Shown here one piece after another: positions 1 to 9,251 of a stretch of 64,000 nt of DNA. The notes beneath the pieces are model-generated. The model worked only from the letters and a program-made list of their open reading frames with translations. It searched no databases and was not told where the DNA came from. A program made the translations under genes and the position numbers. Numbering within the stretch: position 1 is the stretch's first letter; each line of letters opens with the position of its first letter. This DNA is from Roseateles sp. DAIF2 (GTDB lineage Bacteria; Pseudomonadota; Gammaproteobacteria; Burkholderiales; Burkholderiaceae_C), in contig NZ_CP049919.1 in assembly GCF_015624425.1 (NCBI RefSeq), forward strand, positions 868,001 through 932,000, in the 5' to 3' direction.

Positions 1-596
1 GGCTGGCCCAGATCCAGGCTGGGAAAGCGCCCCAGATCGGCCGGCCCGGCCGGCGCACCCAGGCGCGCCAGCAGCGCGGGGCTGGCGACCAGGCATTGGC
101 CGCGGTCCGACAGCACCCGCAGCAGCAGCTCGCTGTCCTGCAGCGGCGGCGGCCGCACGCGGATCGCGATGTCGATGCCCTCGGCCACCACGTCGACGCG
201 CCGGTTCGTCTCCTCCAGATGCAGCTCGACGCGCGGATGCGCGGCCAGGAACTCGGCCAGCATCGCGCCGATGCGCGCCGACAGCAGGGCCACCGGGCAG
301 CTCATGCGCACTACGCCGCGCGGCTCGGCATGGGCCAGCGCGATCGCCTCCTCGGCGGCCTCGGCCTCGACCAGCATCGCGCGGCAATGCGCGTAATAGG
401 CCCGGCCCAGCTCGGTCACCGCGAAGCTGCGGGTCGAGCGCAGCAGCAGCCGCGTGCCCAGGCGCTCCTCCAGCAGCGCGATGCGCCGGCTCAGCTTGGA
501 CTTCGGCAGGCCCAGGGCGCGGCCCGCCGGCGCGAAGCCGCCATGCTCGACCACCTGGGCGAAGTAGTACAGATCGTTGAGGTCGGTCGCCTTCAT
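1..596 (-). CDS. LysR-family transcriptional regulator (3' end cut off by window edge)
   Basis: The reading frame starts at the ATG complementary to 594-596 and runs off the left edge after about 198 residues, so roughly the last third is missing. The N-terminus (MKATDLNDLYYFAQVVEHGG) is a typical LysR winged-helix start. It is followed by the helix-turn-helix segment GLPKSKLSRRIALLEERLG and then the beginning of the effector-binding domain, with the usual IRVRPPPLQDSELL-like strand. It is divergent from the pirin gene across a 121-bp gap, an arrangement common for LysR regulators that control the neighbouring gene and themselves. The family call is firm. The effector and target are inferred only from position. 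Confidence 0.9.
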   Translation of the reverse strand, partial: MKATDLNDLYYFAQVVEHGGFAPAGRALGLPKSKLSRRIALLEERLGTRLLLRSTRSFAVTELGRAYYAHCRAMLVEAEAAEEAIALAHAEPRGVVRMSCPVALLSARIGAMLAEFLAAHPRVELHLEETNRRVDVVAEGIDIAIRVRPPPLQDSELLLRVLSDRGQCLVASPALLARLGAPAGPADLGRFPSLDLGQ

Positions 597-608
597 CGTT
601 CTATTTTC

Positions 609-653
609 GGAACACTGCGGCCGATTATCGCCATCTACCGCGGTTGGTGTTCC
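609..653. promoter_or_regulatory. Possible LysR operator between the divergent regulator and pirin
   Basis: Two 7-bp arms, GGAACAC (609-615) and GTGTTCC (647-653), form an inverted repeat with a 31-bp spacer in the intergenic gap. LysR proteins often bind paired dyad sites in such divergent promoters. No binding is shown, and a 7-bp repeat can occur by chance. Confidence 0.3.
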
Positions 654-717
654 ATTCCTATTCTTCCCCTCAGGTTCCAGGCCGATCCGGAACCGCCCCA
701 AGAAAGGAAGAAACGCC

Positions 718-1599
718 ATGTCGAACAAGAAGATCCTCGGTGCCTACAGCGCCCCGCGGCCCCATTGGGTGGGCAACGGTTTCCCGGTGCGCTCGCTGTT
801 CAGCTACGGCAGCCATGGCCAGGCGCTGAGCCCCTTCCTGCTGCTGGACTACGCGGGCCCGGCCAGCTTCCCGCCGGCCGACGCACCGCGCGGCGTCGGC
901 GTGCATCCGCACCGCGGCTTCGAGACCGTCACCATCGTCTACCGCGGCGAGGTCGCGCATCGCGACTCGACCGGCGCCGGCGGCCTGATCGGCCCGGGCG
1001 ATGTGCAGTGGATGACGGCCGCCTCCGGCATCCTGCACGAGGAGTTCCACTCCGAGGCCTTCACGCGCAGCGGCGGCGAGCTGGAGATGGTGCAGCTGTG
1101 GGTCAACCTGCCGGCGCGCGACAAGCTCGGTGCGCCCGGCTACCAGACCCTGCTGGATGCGCAGATCCCGGTCGTCGAGCTGCCGGAGGCCGCCGGCCGC
1201 CTGCGCGTGATCGCCGGCGCCTACGCGGGCCGGCGCGGCCCGGCGCGCACCCACACGCCGATCGATGTCTGGGACCTGCGCCTGAACCCCGGCGGCCGCG
1301 TGCGCCTGGCCCTGCCCGAGGGGCAGACCACGGCCCTGGTGGCGCTCAGCGGCCTGGTGCTGGCGAATGAGCAGCAGCTGCTGGGCGAGGCGCAGTGGAT
1401 GCATTTCGACCGCGCTGGCGACGCCATCGAGATCGAGGCCCGGCAGGAATCGCGCCTGCTGCTGCTGGGCGGCGCGCCGATCGACGAGCCCATCGTCGGC
1501 CAGGGGCCCTTCGTGATGAACAGCGAGGCCGAGATCGCGCAGGCGCTGGACGACTTCCGCAGCGGGCGCTTCGGCCGGATCGCGGCGAGCCAGACCTGA
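718..1599 (+). CDS. Pirin family protein
   Basis: This is a 293-residue bicupin of the pirin family, cytoplasmic iron-binding proteins, some of which act as quercetin 2,3-dioxygenases or as transcription cofactors. The start at 718 is chosen because an AAAGGAAG ribosome site lies just upstream and the product then begins MSNKKILGAYSAPRPHWVGN. The first cupin holds the diagnostic metal-binding segment HPHRGFETVTIVYRGEVAHRD, followed by PGDVQWMTAASGILHEEFHS, which gives the usual His and Glu ligands. The length is normal for the family. It lies between a divergent LysR gene and two isochorismatase-like hydrolases, probably one transcription unit. The substrate cannot be told from sequence. Confidence 0.92.
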   Translation: MSNKKILGAYSAPRPHWVGNGFPVRSLFSYGSHGQALSPFLLLDYAGPASFPPADAPRGVGVHPHRGFETVTIVYRGEVAHRDSTGAGGLIGPGDVQWMTAASGILHEEFHSEAFTRSGGELEMVQLWVNLPARDKLGAPGYQTLLDAQIPVVELPEAAGRLRVIAGAYAGRRGPARTHTPIDVWDLRLNPGGRVRLALPEGQTTALVALSGLVLANEQQLLGEAQWMHFDRAGDAIEIEARQESRLLLLGGAPIDEPIVGQGPFVMNSEAEIAQALDDFRSGRFGRIAASQT

Positions 1600-1653
1600 C
1601 CCCTTTCTTCTTCTCTTCACCTTCCTCAACCCTCCCGAAAGGAGACCCACACC

Positions 1654-2334
1654 ATGACCCAGATCGCCAACTTCAATGGCCAGCGCCCCGTGATCGATCC
1701 CGATGACGCGGTGATGCTGCTGATCGACCACCAGAGCGGCCTGTTCCAGACCGTCAATGACATGCCCAGCCCCAAGCTGCGCGCGCATGCCGGCGCGCTG
1801 GCGAAGATGGCCACGCTGGCCAAGATGCCGGTGATCACCACCGCCTCGGTGCCGCAGGGCCCGAACGGCCCGCTGATCCCCGAGATCCACGCCAATGCGC
1901 CGCATGCGCAGTACGTGGCGCGCAAGGGCGAGATCAATGCCTGGGACAACCCCGACTTCGTCGCCGCGGTCGAGGCCACCGGCCGCAAGACCCTGATCAT
2001 CGCCGGCACGATCACCAGTGTCTGCATGGCCTTCCCGGCGATCAGCGCGGTGCAGGCCGGCTACAAGGTGTTCGCGGTGGTTGACGCCTCCGGCACCTAT
2101 TCCAAGATGGCCCAGGAGATCACGCTGGCGCGTGTGGTGCAGGCCGGCGTCGTGCCGATGGACACCGCGGCCGTGGCCTCCGAGATCCAGCGCACCTGGA
2201 ACCGCGCCGATGCGCTGCAATGGGCCGAGGTCTACACCCAGATCTTCCCCGAATACCGGCTGCTGATCGAAAGCTACGGCAAGGCCCAGGACGTCGCCAA
2301 GAGCGGCGAGCAGCTGGATTCGCAGCGCGCCTGA
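1654..2334 (+). CDS. Isochorismatase-like cysteine hydrolase
   Basis: This 226-residue protein belongs to the isochorismatase-like hydrolase superfamily. The catalytic Asp is D25 in LLIDHQSG and the nucleophilic Cys is C124 in [10 protein letters not shown], the normal spacing for the family. An AAAGGAG ribosome site sits 8 bp before the ATG. It is paralogous to the YcaC gene directly downstream (shared [17 protein letters not shown] and [11 protein letters not shown] blocks) but is more divergent and has a longer C-terminal tail. The true substrate of this group is unknown. Linkage to pirin and LysR suggests a shared, perhaps stress-responsive, unit. Confidence 0.9.
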   Translation: MTQIANFNGQRPVIDPDDAVMLLIDHQSGLFQTVNDMPSPKLRAHAGALAKMATLAKMPVITTASVPQGPNGPLIPEIHANAPHAQYVARKGEINAWDNPDFVAAVEATGRKTLIIAGTITSVCMAFPAISAVQAGYKVFAVVDASGTYSKMAQEITLARVVQAGVVPMDTAAVASEIQRTWNRADALQWAEVYTQIFPEYRLLIESYGKAQDVAKSGEQLDSQRA

Positions 2335-2376
2335 GCGCGCGACTTCGTCACCCCACCCCTTTTGAAAGGACTCATG

Positions 2377-2997
2377 ATGAGCAAGCCCTACACCCGCCTG
2401 GACAAGAACAATGCCGCCGTGCTGCTGGTCGACCACCAGGCCGGCCTGCTGTCCCTGGTGCGCGACATCGACCCGGACAAGTTCAAGAACAATGTGCTGG
2501 CCCTGGCCGACCTGGCCAAGTATTTCCAGCTGCCCACCATCCTGACCACCAGCTTCGAGGACGGCCCGAACGGCCCGCTGGTGCCCGAGCTGAAGCAGAT
2601 CTTCCCGGATGCGCCCTTCATCCCGCGCCCCGGCCAGATCAATGCTTGGGACAACGAGGACTTCCTGAAGGCCGTCAAGGCCACCGGCAAGAAGCAGCTG
2701 ATCATCGCCGGCGTCGTCACCGAGGTCTGCGTGGCCTTCCCGGCGCTGTCGGCCCTGGCCGAGGGCTACGAGGTCTTCGTCGTCACCGATGCCTCCGGCA
2801 CCTTCAATGAGATCACGCGCAACGCCGCCTGGAACCGCATGGCCGAGGCCGGCGCGCAGCTGATGAGCTGGTTCGGCGTGGCCTGCGAGCTGCACCGCGA
2901 CTGGCGCAACGATGTGGCGGGCCTGGGTGCGCTGTTCTCCAACCATATCCCGGACTACCGCAACCTGATCACCAGCTATAGCGCTACGAAAGGCTGA
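2377..2997 (+). CDS. ycaC: YcaC-type isochorismatase-family hydrolase
   Basis: This 206-residue protein resembles E. coli YcaC nearly end to end from memory: the start MSKPYTRLDKNNAAVLLVDHQAG, the middle KATGKKQLIIAGVVTEVC and the end FSNHIPDYRNLITSY. D19 and C118 are the expected catalytic Asp and Cys. YcaC is an oligomeric cytoplasmic hydrolase of unknown physiological substrate. Two ATGs are adjacent (2374 and 2377); the second is preferred because of its better spacing from AAAGGA. It is 42 bp downstream of its paralogue and probably co-transcribed with it. Confidence 0.93.
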   Translation: MSKPYTRLDKNNAAVLLVDHQAGLLSLVRDIDPDKFKNNVLALADLAKYFQLPTILTTSFEDGPNGPLVPELKQIFPDAPFIPRPGQINAWDNEDFLKAVKATGKKQLIIAGVVTEVCVAFPALSALAEGYEVFVVTDASGTFNEITRNAAWNRMAEAGAQLMSWFGVACELHRDWRNDVAGLGALFSNHIPDYRNLITSYSATKG

Positions 2998-3030
2998 GAT
3001 GAGGCCCCTCGTCCAAGGAGTACCTTGGCC

Positions 3031-3123
3031 GGTCCCCCGAGGGGACGGCGCTGCTTGCCGGATCGACCGGCAAGCAGCGGCCTGCGGCGGGCCGGCTTGG
3101 GAGCGGCCCTGCGCTCGGCCCGC
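3031..3123. repeat. GC-rich intergenic palindromic repeat, copy A
   Basis: The element has a conserved head (GGTCCCC-GGGGAC palindrome, from 3031), a variable perfect 13-bp hairpin (arms 3049-3061 and 3067-3079, loop ATCGA) and a conserved tail (GGGCCGGCTTGGGAGCGGCC then GCGCTCGGCCCG) that can itself fold. Copy B at 13563 keeps head and tail nearly unchanged, but its hairpin has a different sequence and still pairs. It separates ycaC from the next gene and may act as an mRNA-stabilising or terminator-like structure. Confidence 0.8.
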
Positions 3124-3149
3124 AAGTTCATTCACTCTGGAGAGCTGAA

Positions 3150-3410
3150 ATGGACTCGGCGGAGCAACAAGGCCGCGTCGCGCTGCTGCGCCCCGCCAGC
3201 GGCGGCCCGGCCCTGGTGCTGGAAGACGGCAGCCATGTGCTGGCCGAGCAGCTCGATGGGCAGGTGCTGGCGCCGGGCCAGCTGCTGCGCGGGCGCATGA
3301 CCGCGTTCGGCGTCGAGGACTGGTTCGATGCGGCCAGCGGCGCGCGGGTGCCGGTGTTCGTGCAGGCCTGGGGCCTGTCGCTGGAGGCGGTGCGCGGCGA
3401 GCTGGGTTGA
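3150..3410 (+). CDS. Hypothetical protein, 86 aa
   Basis: This small acidic-to-neutral soluble protein (MDSAEQQGRVALLRPASGGP...) has no signal peptide or membrane segment. GGAGAG lies 7 bp before the ATG, and codon use matches the neighbouring genes, so it is probably real. I do not recognise a domain; the run VLEDGSHVLAEQLDGQVLAPGQLLRG suggests a small beta-rich fold. It is 72 bp upstream of the DedA-rhodanese gene and may be co-expressed with it. No function is proposed. Confidence 0.6.
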   Translation: MDSAEQQGRVALLRPASGGPALVLEDGSHVLAEQLDGQVLAPGQLLRGRMTAFGVEDWFDAASGARVPVFVQAWGLSLEAVRGELG

Positions 3411-3482
3411 TCCGGGGCGCAGGGCGGCGCGGGCCGGGCGAGAATCGATGGATTCCGTCCGGTCCTATCTTTTCCCTTTTCC

Positions 3483-4421
3483 ATGCGCGAACTGCTCGAC
3501 CTCCTGATCGCCCACGGCGTGCTGCTGGTGTTTGCCGTCACCCTGGCGGCGCGCGCCGGGGCGCCGCTGCCGGCCGCGCCCCTGCTGGTGGTGGCCGGCG
3601 GGCTGGCGGCCGAGGGGCAGATCTCCGGCTGGGGCGCGCTGGCGGTCGCGGTGCTGGCCAATATCGGCGGCGACGCGGTCTGGTTCGTCGCCGGCCGCAG
3701 CCATGGGCATCGCGTGATGAAGCTGCTGTGCCGCATCTCGCTGTCGCCGGATGCCTGCGTGCGCCAGAGCGAGGGCCTGATCCTGCGCTGGGGCGGTCAG
3801 GCCCTGCTGGCCGCGAAGTTCCTGCCCGGCGTCTCGGTGGTGGCCGCGCCGATGGCCGGGGCCCTGGGCATGAGCTGGCGGCGCTTCCTTGGCTACGACC
3901 TGCTGGCCGGCCTGCTGTGGAGCGGCGCCTTCCTGCTGCTGGGCTGGATGCTGGCCGAGCAGATCCAGCAGGTGCTGGACATGCTGGCGGGGGCCGGCTA
4001 CATCGCGCTGGCCGCGCTGGCGCTGATCGTCGCGGGCCTGATCCTGCGCCGCCTGTGGCAGCGCCTGCGCTTCGCGCGCCGCACGCGCGGCGGTCGCATC
4101 ACGGTGGCCGAGGCCGCGGCCCTGCAGCGCCGCGGCGCGCGCGAGGCGCCACTGTTCATCGATGTGCGCGCCGCCGGCGGCGTGGCGGTGGATCCGCGCC
4201 GCATCCCCGGCGCGCTGCTGCTGGAGCTGGACCAGATCAAGGCCCGGGCCGCCAGCCTGCCGCGCGACCGCGAGCTGGTGCTTTACTGCAACTGCCCCAA
4301 CGAGGTCAGCGCCGCGCTGGGCGTGACCCTCTTGGGCGAGGCCGGCCTGACGCATGCCCGCGCGCTGGTCGGCGGGCTGGACGGCTGGGCCGCGGCCGGG
4401 CTGCCGGTCGCCCAGGGCTGA
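3483..4421 (+). CDS. DedA-type membrane protein fused to a rhodanese domain
   Basis: The protein has 312 residues. Residues 1 to about 195 form a DedA / SNARE-associated membrane domain, with hydrophobic segments near 8-22, 32-45, 50-70, 110-130, 138-158 and 172-188 and the family motif AKFLPGVSVVAAPMAGALGMSWRRFLGYD. Residues about 205-310 form a rhodanese domain (APLFIDVRAAG..., then LVLYCNCPNEVSAALG with Cys269 or Cys271 in the active-site loop, then LVGGLDGWAAAGLPV). DedA proteins are envelope lipid-transport or homeostasis proteins. The cytoplasmic rhodanese may handle sulfane sulfur or act as a binding module. This fusion recurs in proteobacteria and its role is unclear. Confidence 0.9.
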   Translation: MRELLDLLIAHGVLLVFAVTLAARAGAPLPAAPLLVVAGGLAAEGQISGWGALAVAVLANIGGDAVWFVAGRSHGHRVMKLLCRISLSPDACVRQSEGLILRWGGQALLAAKFLPGVSVVAAPMAGALGMSWRRFLGYDLLAGLLWSGAFLLLGWMLAEQIQQVLDMLAGAGYIALAALALIVAGLILRRLWQRLRFARRTRGGRITVAEAAALQRRGAREAPLFIDVRAAGGVAVDPRRIPGALLLELDQIKARAASLPRDRELVLYCNCPNEVSAALGVTLLGEAGLTHARALVGGLDGWAAAGLPVAQG

Positions 4422-4527
4422 TCCACCACCGCCGCTGCTGTTGCTTTTGCTCCATTAGGGGGTGATCGCGCCCGGCCGCGGGTGCAACACTTGACCTCAT
4501 CGGCTGCTCCCAAGGAAGGGCCGGCGG

Positions 4528-7500
4528 ATGAGCAGTAGCAGCAGTGATGGTGATGGCGACGCGATCCAGGACCTGGTGCGGGAGCGCCGCGCCGCGCTCT
4601 ATGGCGACCATGCGCCGCCGGAAGGCGAGGGCCTGTGGGGCCTGGCGCTGTCGGGCGGCGGCATCCGCAGCGCCACCTTCTGCTTCGGCCTGATCAAGGC
4701 GCTGGCGCGCGAGGGCGCGCTGCTGCGCTTCGACCTGCTATCCACCGTCTCCGGCGGCGGCTATATCGGCGCGGCGGTCGGCAAGCTGTTCCACCAGGCG
4801 CGCAGCCCGGCCGAGGTGGTGCAGACCGCCGAGGCGCTGGCCAGCGCCGACAAGCGCTGGCTGGCCTGGTGGCTGCGCGCCAACGGCCGCTACCTGATCC
4901 CGCGCGGCCTGGCCGATGCGCTGTTCGCGGCCTCGCTGTACCTGCGCAACCTGCTGGCCATCCATCTGGAGATCGGCATCCTGGGCCTGCTGCTGGGCGC
5001 GGTGCTGGCGCTATTCAACATCCATCTCTGGCCCTGTGTGCAGGCCTGGCTGCCGGGTAGCGAGCCGGAGCGCAGCCTGGCGCTGCGCCTGCTGGTCTGG
5101 CTGCCGAGCAGCTGGCTGCTGCTGGCGCCGCAGTCCGCGGTCGCGCTGCTGCTGGCCTGCGCCTACTGGATGGTGCGCGAGCCCGGCCGGCGCGCCGCCT
5201 GGTCGCGCCTGGTGCTGGCGGCCACGCCGGCGCTCTGGGCCGGGGTGGCGGCGTTGCTGTGGTGGCTGCGGCCACGCGCCGTGGCCGGGGTCGCGGCGGA
5301 TGCCGACTTCTGGCCGCCTGCGCTGTGGTGGGTCTGGGCGCTGGCCTTCGGCGCGGCGCTGGCCTGGGTGCTTGCGCCGCTCTACGCCGCGCTGCTGGCG
5401 CGCTGGCTGCTGCGCGCGGCGCGCCGGCAGGGCGAGACGCCGCCGGGCCCGCGCGAGCTGGCCGAGGCCTGCCGGCAGCGCCTGACCGGTCAGCTGGCGG
5501 GGCTGGGCCAGCTCGCGCTGGTGCTGCTGCTGCTGGGCCTGCTGGACCGGCTGGCCTGGTTCCTGGCCTTTGAGCTGGGCAAGCCGGGCTGGTACGGCAC
5601 CGCGCTGGTCGCGCTGTCGGGCCTGCTGCGCCTCTTGCTGCCGCGCCTGGTGCCGAGCAGCTCGACCCTGGCGCCGGCCTGGGGCCTGTCGCTGGCGACA
5701 CTCGGGCATCTGGCCGGTCTGCTGCTGCTGTTCCTGCTGGGCACCTGGTGGGTGTCGCTGGCCTATGCGCTGGTGCTGCAGCCCGATGTGGCCGCGCTGA
5801 TCGCACCAGGCTCGAGCCGGCGCGCGCTGCTGCTGCTGATGGCCTGCCTGGGCTTCGCGCTGCTGACGGCCTGGAACATCGACTTCCTGAACCTCTCCTC
5901 CTTGCACCAGTTCTACCGCGCGCGCCTGGTGCGCAGCTATCTGGGTGCGGCGAACGGCCAGCGCTTCACGCCGGCGCGCGAGGGCAGCGACGATCCGCGC
6001 CTGCGCCCGCTGGAGGTGCCGCCGCAGGAGCCCGATGGCGGCTGGCGCGTGGCTTCGGTCGATGCGATGCACCGCGGCGACGACCTGCCGCAGCGCCGCT
6101 ACGCGCCGCATGCGAACGGCGGCCCGGTGCACCTGATCAACTGCTGCATCAACCAGACCCATGATCCGCGCGGCGGCCTGTTCAACCAGGACCGGCGCGG
6201 CCTGCCGTTCACGATCGGGCCGCGCGGCGTCGCGCGCGTCGGCCTGCGGCCCTGGCGCAAGCTGGGAGGGCTGCGCGCGATGTCGCTGGGCAGCTGGATG
6301 GCGATCTCGGGCGCGGCCTTCGCGCCGGGCCTGGGTGGCATGACGCGCACCGGCGTCGCGGTGCTGGCGATGACGGCCGGACTGCGCCTGGGTCATTGGT
6401 GGGACAGCCGCGGCCTGAAGGATGCGCGGCGCGAGCGCGACAAGCGCCGCACGCCCTGGGCGCCGAAGTCGCGCATGGTGCTGGACGAGCTGCGCGGCCG
6501 CTTCGACGCCGAACGCATGCGCCATTGGTACCTCAGCGACGGCGGTCATTACGAGAACACCGGCGCCTATGCGCTGCTGGCCGAGCAATGCGGCCTGATC
6601 GTGTTGGCCGATTGCGGCGCCGATCCGCGCTACGGCTTTGGTGACCTGGAGAACCTGGTGCGCAAGGCCCGCATCGACCTGCAGACCGAGATCGAGTTCC
6701 TGCGCCCGGCGCGCCGCCATGGCGAGGCGGCCGATGGCCGCCTGTCGGCACCGTCGGCCTTCGGCTCGCTGAACGACCTGGCCTCGGCGCAGAGCATCAG
6801 CAGCCTGGCGCTGGCTCGCATCCAGTACCGGCGCAGCGGCGCGCGCGGCCTGCTGGTGGTCGTCAAGCCGAACATCTGCCCGGGCCTGCCGGTGGACCTG
6901 ATCAACTTCAAGCGCGAGAACCCGCTGTTCCCGCAGCAGTCGACCACCGACCAGTTCTTCGACGAGGCGCAGTGGGAGAGCTACTTCACCCTCGGCGAGG
7001 AGCTGGGCGCCAACCTCGGCGATGGCCTGCTGCACCGCCTGCCCGAACTGGCCGATCGGGCCTTCGTCGTCGACGACGGCGTCAGCATGGGCCGGCGCGA
7101 GGGCGATGCCTTGCCCGGCCGCGGCGAGCCGGCCGCCGCCGGCAAGGCGGCAGCTGCAGCTTCGTCCCGCATGCCGGCGCGCCTCGGCGCCGGCCGTGCG
7201 GTGGCCGCGACCGTGGGCCTGAGCGCCGCGACGACCCTGGGCATCTCGCTGTGGCAGACGATCGACGCGCTGCGCACCCAGGGCTCGGAGGCGCAGCGCG
7301 AGGAGCGCCAGGCGCTGCGCGAGTTGGGCGAGCAGTTCGGCCGGCTGCAGGGCGGCACGGCCGATGGCGGCAAGGAGCTGGCCGCGCTGGCCGGCCAGCT
7401 GCTGCGCGTGGCCGACACGCAATGCCGAGGCGCTGGCGCCGGTGGCAACGCGTCGCAGGCCGGCTGGTTCCGCGGCTCGACCCTGGCGCAATGCGTGCTG

Positions 7501-8073
7501 CAGCAGACCCTCGCGCTATGCCTGCCGCGGCGCGGGGAGCTGCCGGCCTGCGCGCTGCTGCTGGAGTCACCCGCCCAGCGCTGCCTGGACATGGGCTGGC
7601 AGCGCCGCCAGCAGCAGCCGCGCCTGCTCTACTGGGGCCTGGACCTGAACCCGCCGGCGCCGAGCTGCCCGCCGGCGGCCCTGCTGGCGCTGGGCCCGGC
7701 CGGCACCCCTGCCGCGAGCGCGATGCCGGCGCCGCCGGCCGGCACCGATGCGCGCCAGGCCTGCCAGGCCCACAGCTTCTATCTGCAGATCCATGGCCCG
7801 GCCCAGCGCGCGGCGGCCGAGCGGCTGCGCGAGCGCTGGCAGGGTCAGGGCTTGCGCGTGGCGCCGGTCGAGGACCTGCTGGCCGCCAGCGCCCGCAGCG
7901 GCGAGCCGCCGCCCCGGCCCTATGCCCGCACCACGCTGCTGCTGCCGCCCGACGACCCGGCCGCGCAGGCCTGCGTGAGGGCGTTGCGCCCGCCGTCCGA
8001 CTGGGACCTGCTGCGGCCGGCCGGCGGCCTGCAGGGCACGCCGGGGGTGATCGAGGTGTGGTGGGCGCGCTGA
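4528..8073 (+). CDS. Large patatin-like phospholipase-domain membrane protein
   Basis: The product has 1181 residues. A patatin-like region begins with the oxyanion-hole motif LSGGGIRSATF (G43-R47). The nucleophile elbow is probably S75 in LSTVSGGGYIG, and the catalytic Asp D671 lies in YLSDGGHYENTG. Between the Ser and Asp halves, about residues 140-460 carry many Leu/Ala/Trp-rich membrane segments, so the hydrolase domain is split by a multi-span insert. The part after about residue 870 is unrelated: it has one hydrophobic helix (GRAVAATVGLSAATTLGISL), a coiled stretch, and a C-terminal Cys-rich domain. It probably acts on phospholipid at the inner membrane. Its neighbours suggest a locus of unknown purpose. 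Confidence 0.85.
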   Translation: MSSSSSDGDGDAIQDLVRERRAALYGDHAPPEGEGLWGLALSGGGIRSATFCFGLIKALAREGALLRFDLLSTVSGGGYIGAAVGKLFHQARSPAEVVQTAEALASADKRWLAWWLRANGRYLIPRGLADALFAASLYLRNLLAIHLEIGILGLLLGAVLALFNIHLWPCVQAWLPGSEPERSLALRLLVWLPSSWLLLAPQSAVALLLACAYWMVREPGRRAAWSRLVLAATPALWAGVAALLWWLRPRAVAGVAADADFWPPALWWVWALAFGAALAWVLAPLYAALLARWLLRAARRQGETPPGPRELAEACRQRLTGQLAGLGQLALVLLLLGLLDRLAWFLAFELGKPGWYGTALVALSGLLRLLLPRLVPSSSTLAPAWGLSLATLGHLAGLLLLFLLGTWWVSLAYALVLQPDVAALIAPGSSRRALLLLMACLGFALLTAWNIDFLNLSSLHQFYRARLVRSYLGAANGQRFTPAREGSDDPRLRPLEVPPQEPDGGWRVASVDAMHRGDDLPQRRYAPHANGGPVHLINCCINQTHDPRGGLFNQDRRGLPFTIGPRGVARVGLRPWRKLGGLRAMSLGSWMAISGAAFAPGLGGMTRTGVAVLAMTAGLRLGHWWDSRGLKDARRERDKRRTPWAPKSRMVLDELRGRFDAERMRHWYLSDGGHYENTGAYALLAEQCGLIVLADCGADPRYGFGDLENLVRKARIDLQTEIEFLRPARRHGEAADGRLSAPSAFGSLNDLASAQSISSLALARIQYRRSGARGLLVVVKPNICPGLPVDLINFKRENPLFPQQSTTDQFFDEAQWESYFTLGEELGANLGDGLLHRLPELADRAFVVDDGVSMGRREGDALPGRGEPAAAGKAAAAASSRMPARLGAGRAVAATVGLSAATTLGISLWQTIDALRTQGSEAQREERQALRELGEQFGRLQGGTADGGKELAALAGQLLRVADTQCRGAGAGGNASQAGWFRGSTLAQCVLQQTLALCLPRRGELPACALLLESPAQRCLDMGWQRRQQQPRLLYWGLDLNPPAPSCPPAALLALGPAGTPAASAMPAPPAGTDARQACQAHSFYLQIHGPAQRAAAERLRERWQGQGLRVAPVEDLLAASARSGEPPPRPYARTTLLLPPDDPAAQACVRALRPPSDWDLLRPAGGLQGTPGVIEVWWAR

Positions 8074-8147
8074 GACCTCATGCCTGCGGGCCAGCGCTGG
8101 TTTCTAATGCCGGCATCCTCGCCGGCCCTTCTTGCTCACTCACCATC

Positions 8148-9251
8148 GTGCTGAAACTGCTGCGCTCCCTGCTGTCTTCCACCGCCTCCGCAGCCCCGGC
8201 TCCGGCCGTGGCGCGTGCCCTGCCGCCGACGCGGATCGCGGCGCCCGGCGTCGAGGACCTGCTGCTGGCCGATCTGCTGACCGAGGCCGAGGGCCTGCCC
8301 TTCGTCGACTGGGCCCGGGTTCATGACTGGGTGGCACGAATTCCCGAGGATGATGCGTCGTCCGCATCGGCGCCGGATGCGGCGCGGGCGGTGGCCTGGA
8401 CCGCCTGCGAGCGGGCCTGGCTGGAGCATCTGCGCGCCGCGCTCGGCGCCGGCTACCGGATCGATGCGGGCGAGGACGATGTGCTGCTGCTGTCCACCCT
8501 GGAACCCGCCGTGGCCGCCGCGACGCGGGCCTTCGTGAGCAAGACCCGGCAGCGGGTGGTCCGGCTGCTCGACGGTGTCGCGGAGGTGCCCGCCTGGGGC
8601 CACGAGATCTTGATCGTGTTCGAGGACGAGGCGAGCTACTACCGCTATGTGTCCTTCTACTACCCCGAGGCCGGCGAGTTCGCGGCCAGCGGCGGCATGT
8701 ACATCAACCAGGGCTGCGGGCATTTCCTCACCGTGCAGGCGGACCTGCGCGCGATCGAGCCGGTGATCGCGCATGAGCTGACCCATGCCTGCCTGGGCCA
8801 TCTGCCGCTGCCGGCCTGGCTCAACGAGGGCCTGGCGGTGAACACCGAGCAGCGGCTCTGCCCGCCGCCCGGCGATGTGTTCGGCGCGCGTCCCAGCCCG
8901 CAGGAGATGCACGCGCGCCACCAGGAATTCTGGGGTGCGGGCGAGATCCAGGAGTTCTGGTCGGGGCGCTCCTTCCTGCGTGCCGACCAGGGCAACGAGC
9001 TGTCCTACGACCTGGCGCGCATCCTGGTGGCGCAGCTGTCCGCCGCCGACTGGGCGCGCTTCCGCGACTTCGTGCTGGCCGCCAACCTGGAGGACGCGGG
9101 CGCGGCGGCGGCCCGCGCGCATCTGGGCATGGAACTCGCCGACCTGATCGCCGCCCTGCTGGAGCAGCCCGCCGACCCGTGCCGCTGGGCGCCCGATCCG
9201 CGGCGCTGGGAGGAGGCACCGGAGCGAGGGGCGTTTGCGCCGCCGCGATGA
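8148..9251 (+). CDS. Zinc metallopeptidase of the gluzincin (peptidase MA-like) type
   Basis: The 367-residue product starts at a GTG (8148); no ATG fits. The zinc site is HELTH (H209, E210, H213) with the third ligand probably E227 in LNEGLAVNTEQ, the HExxH...E spacing of gluzincins. Upstream of it, GGMYINQGCGHFLTVQ is a likely substrate-side strand. There is no clear signal peptide, although the N-terminus is Ala-rich. It lies 74 bp after the patatin gene and overlaps the following lipoprotein gene by 3 bp (9249-9251), so the three are probably one operon. The target peptide or protein is unknown. Confidence 0.8.
   Translation: MLKLLRSLLSSTASAAPAPAVARALPPTRIAAPGVEDLLLADLLTEAEGLPFVDWARVHDWVARIPEDDASSASAPDAARAVAWTACERAWLEHLRAALGAGYRIDAGEDDVLLLSTLEPAVAAATRAFVSKTRQRVVRLLDGVAEVPAWGHEILIVFEDEASYYRYVSFYYPEAGEFAASGGMYINQGCGHFLTVQADLRAIEPVIAHELTHACLGHLPLPAWLNEGLAVNTEQRLCPPPGDVFGARPSPQEMHARHQEFWGAGEIQEFWSGRSFLRADQGNELSYDLARILVAQLSAADWARFRDFVLAANLEDAGAAAARAHLGMELADLIAALLEQPADPCRWAPDPRRWEEAPERGAFAPPR

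Noticed and set aside
670..3135. Long leftward open frame across pirin and the isochorismatase genes
   Set aside because: It is a composition shadow of very GC-rich rightward genes: the translation is rich in Arg, Gln, Ala, His and Gly and shows no motif. Similar shadows at 5011-7491, 14425-17211, 28102-29901, 32832-34772 and 53406-55562 were also discarded.
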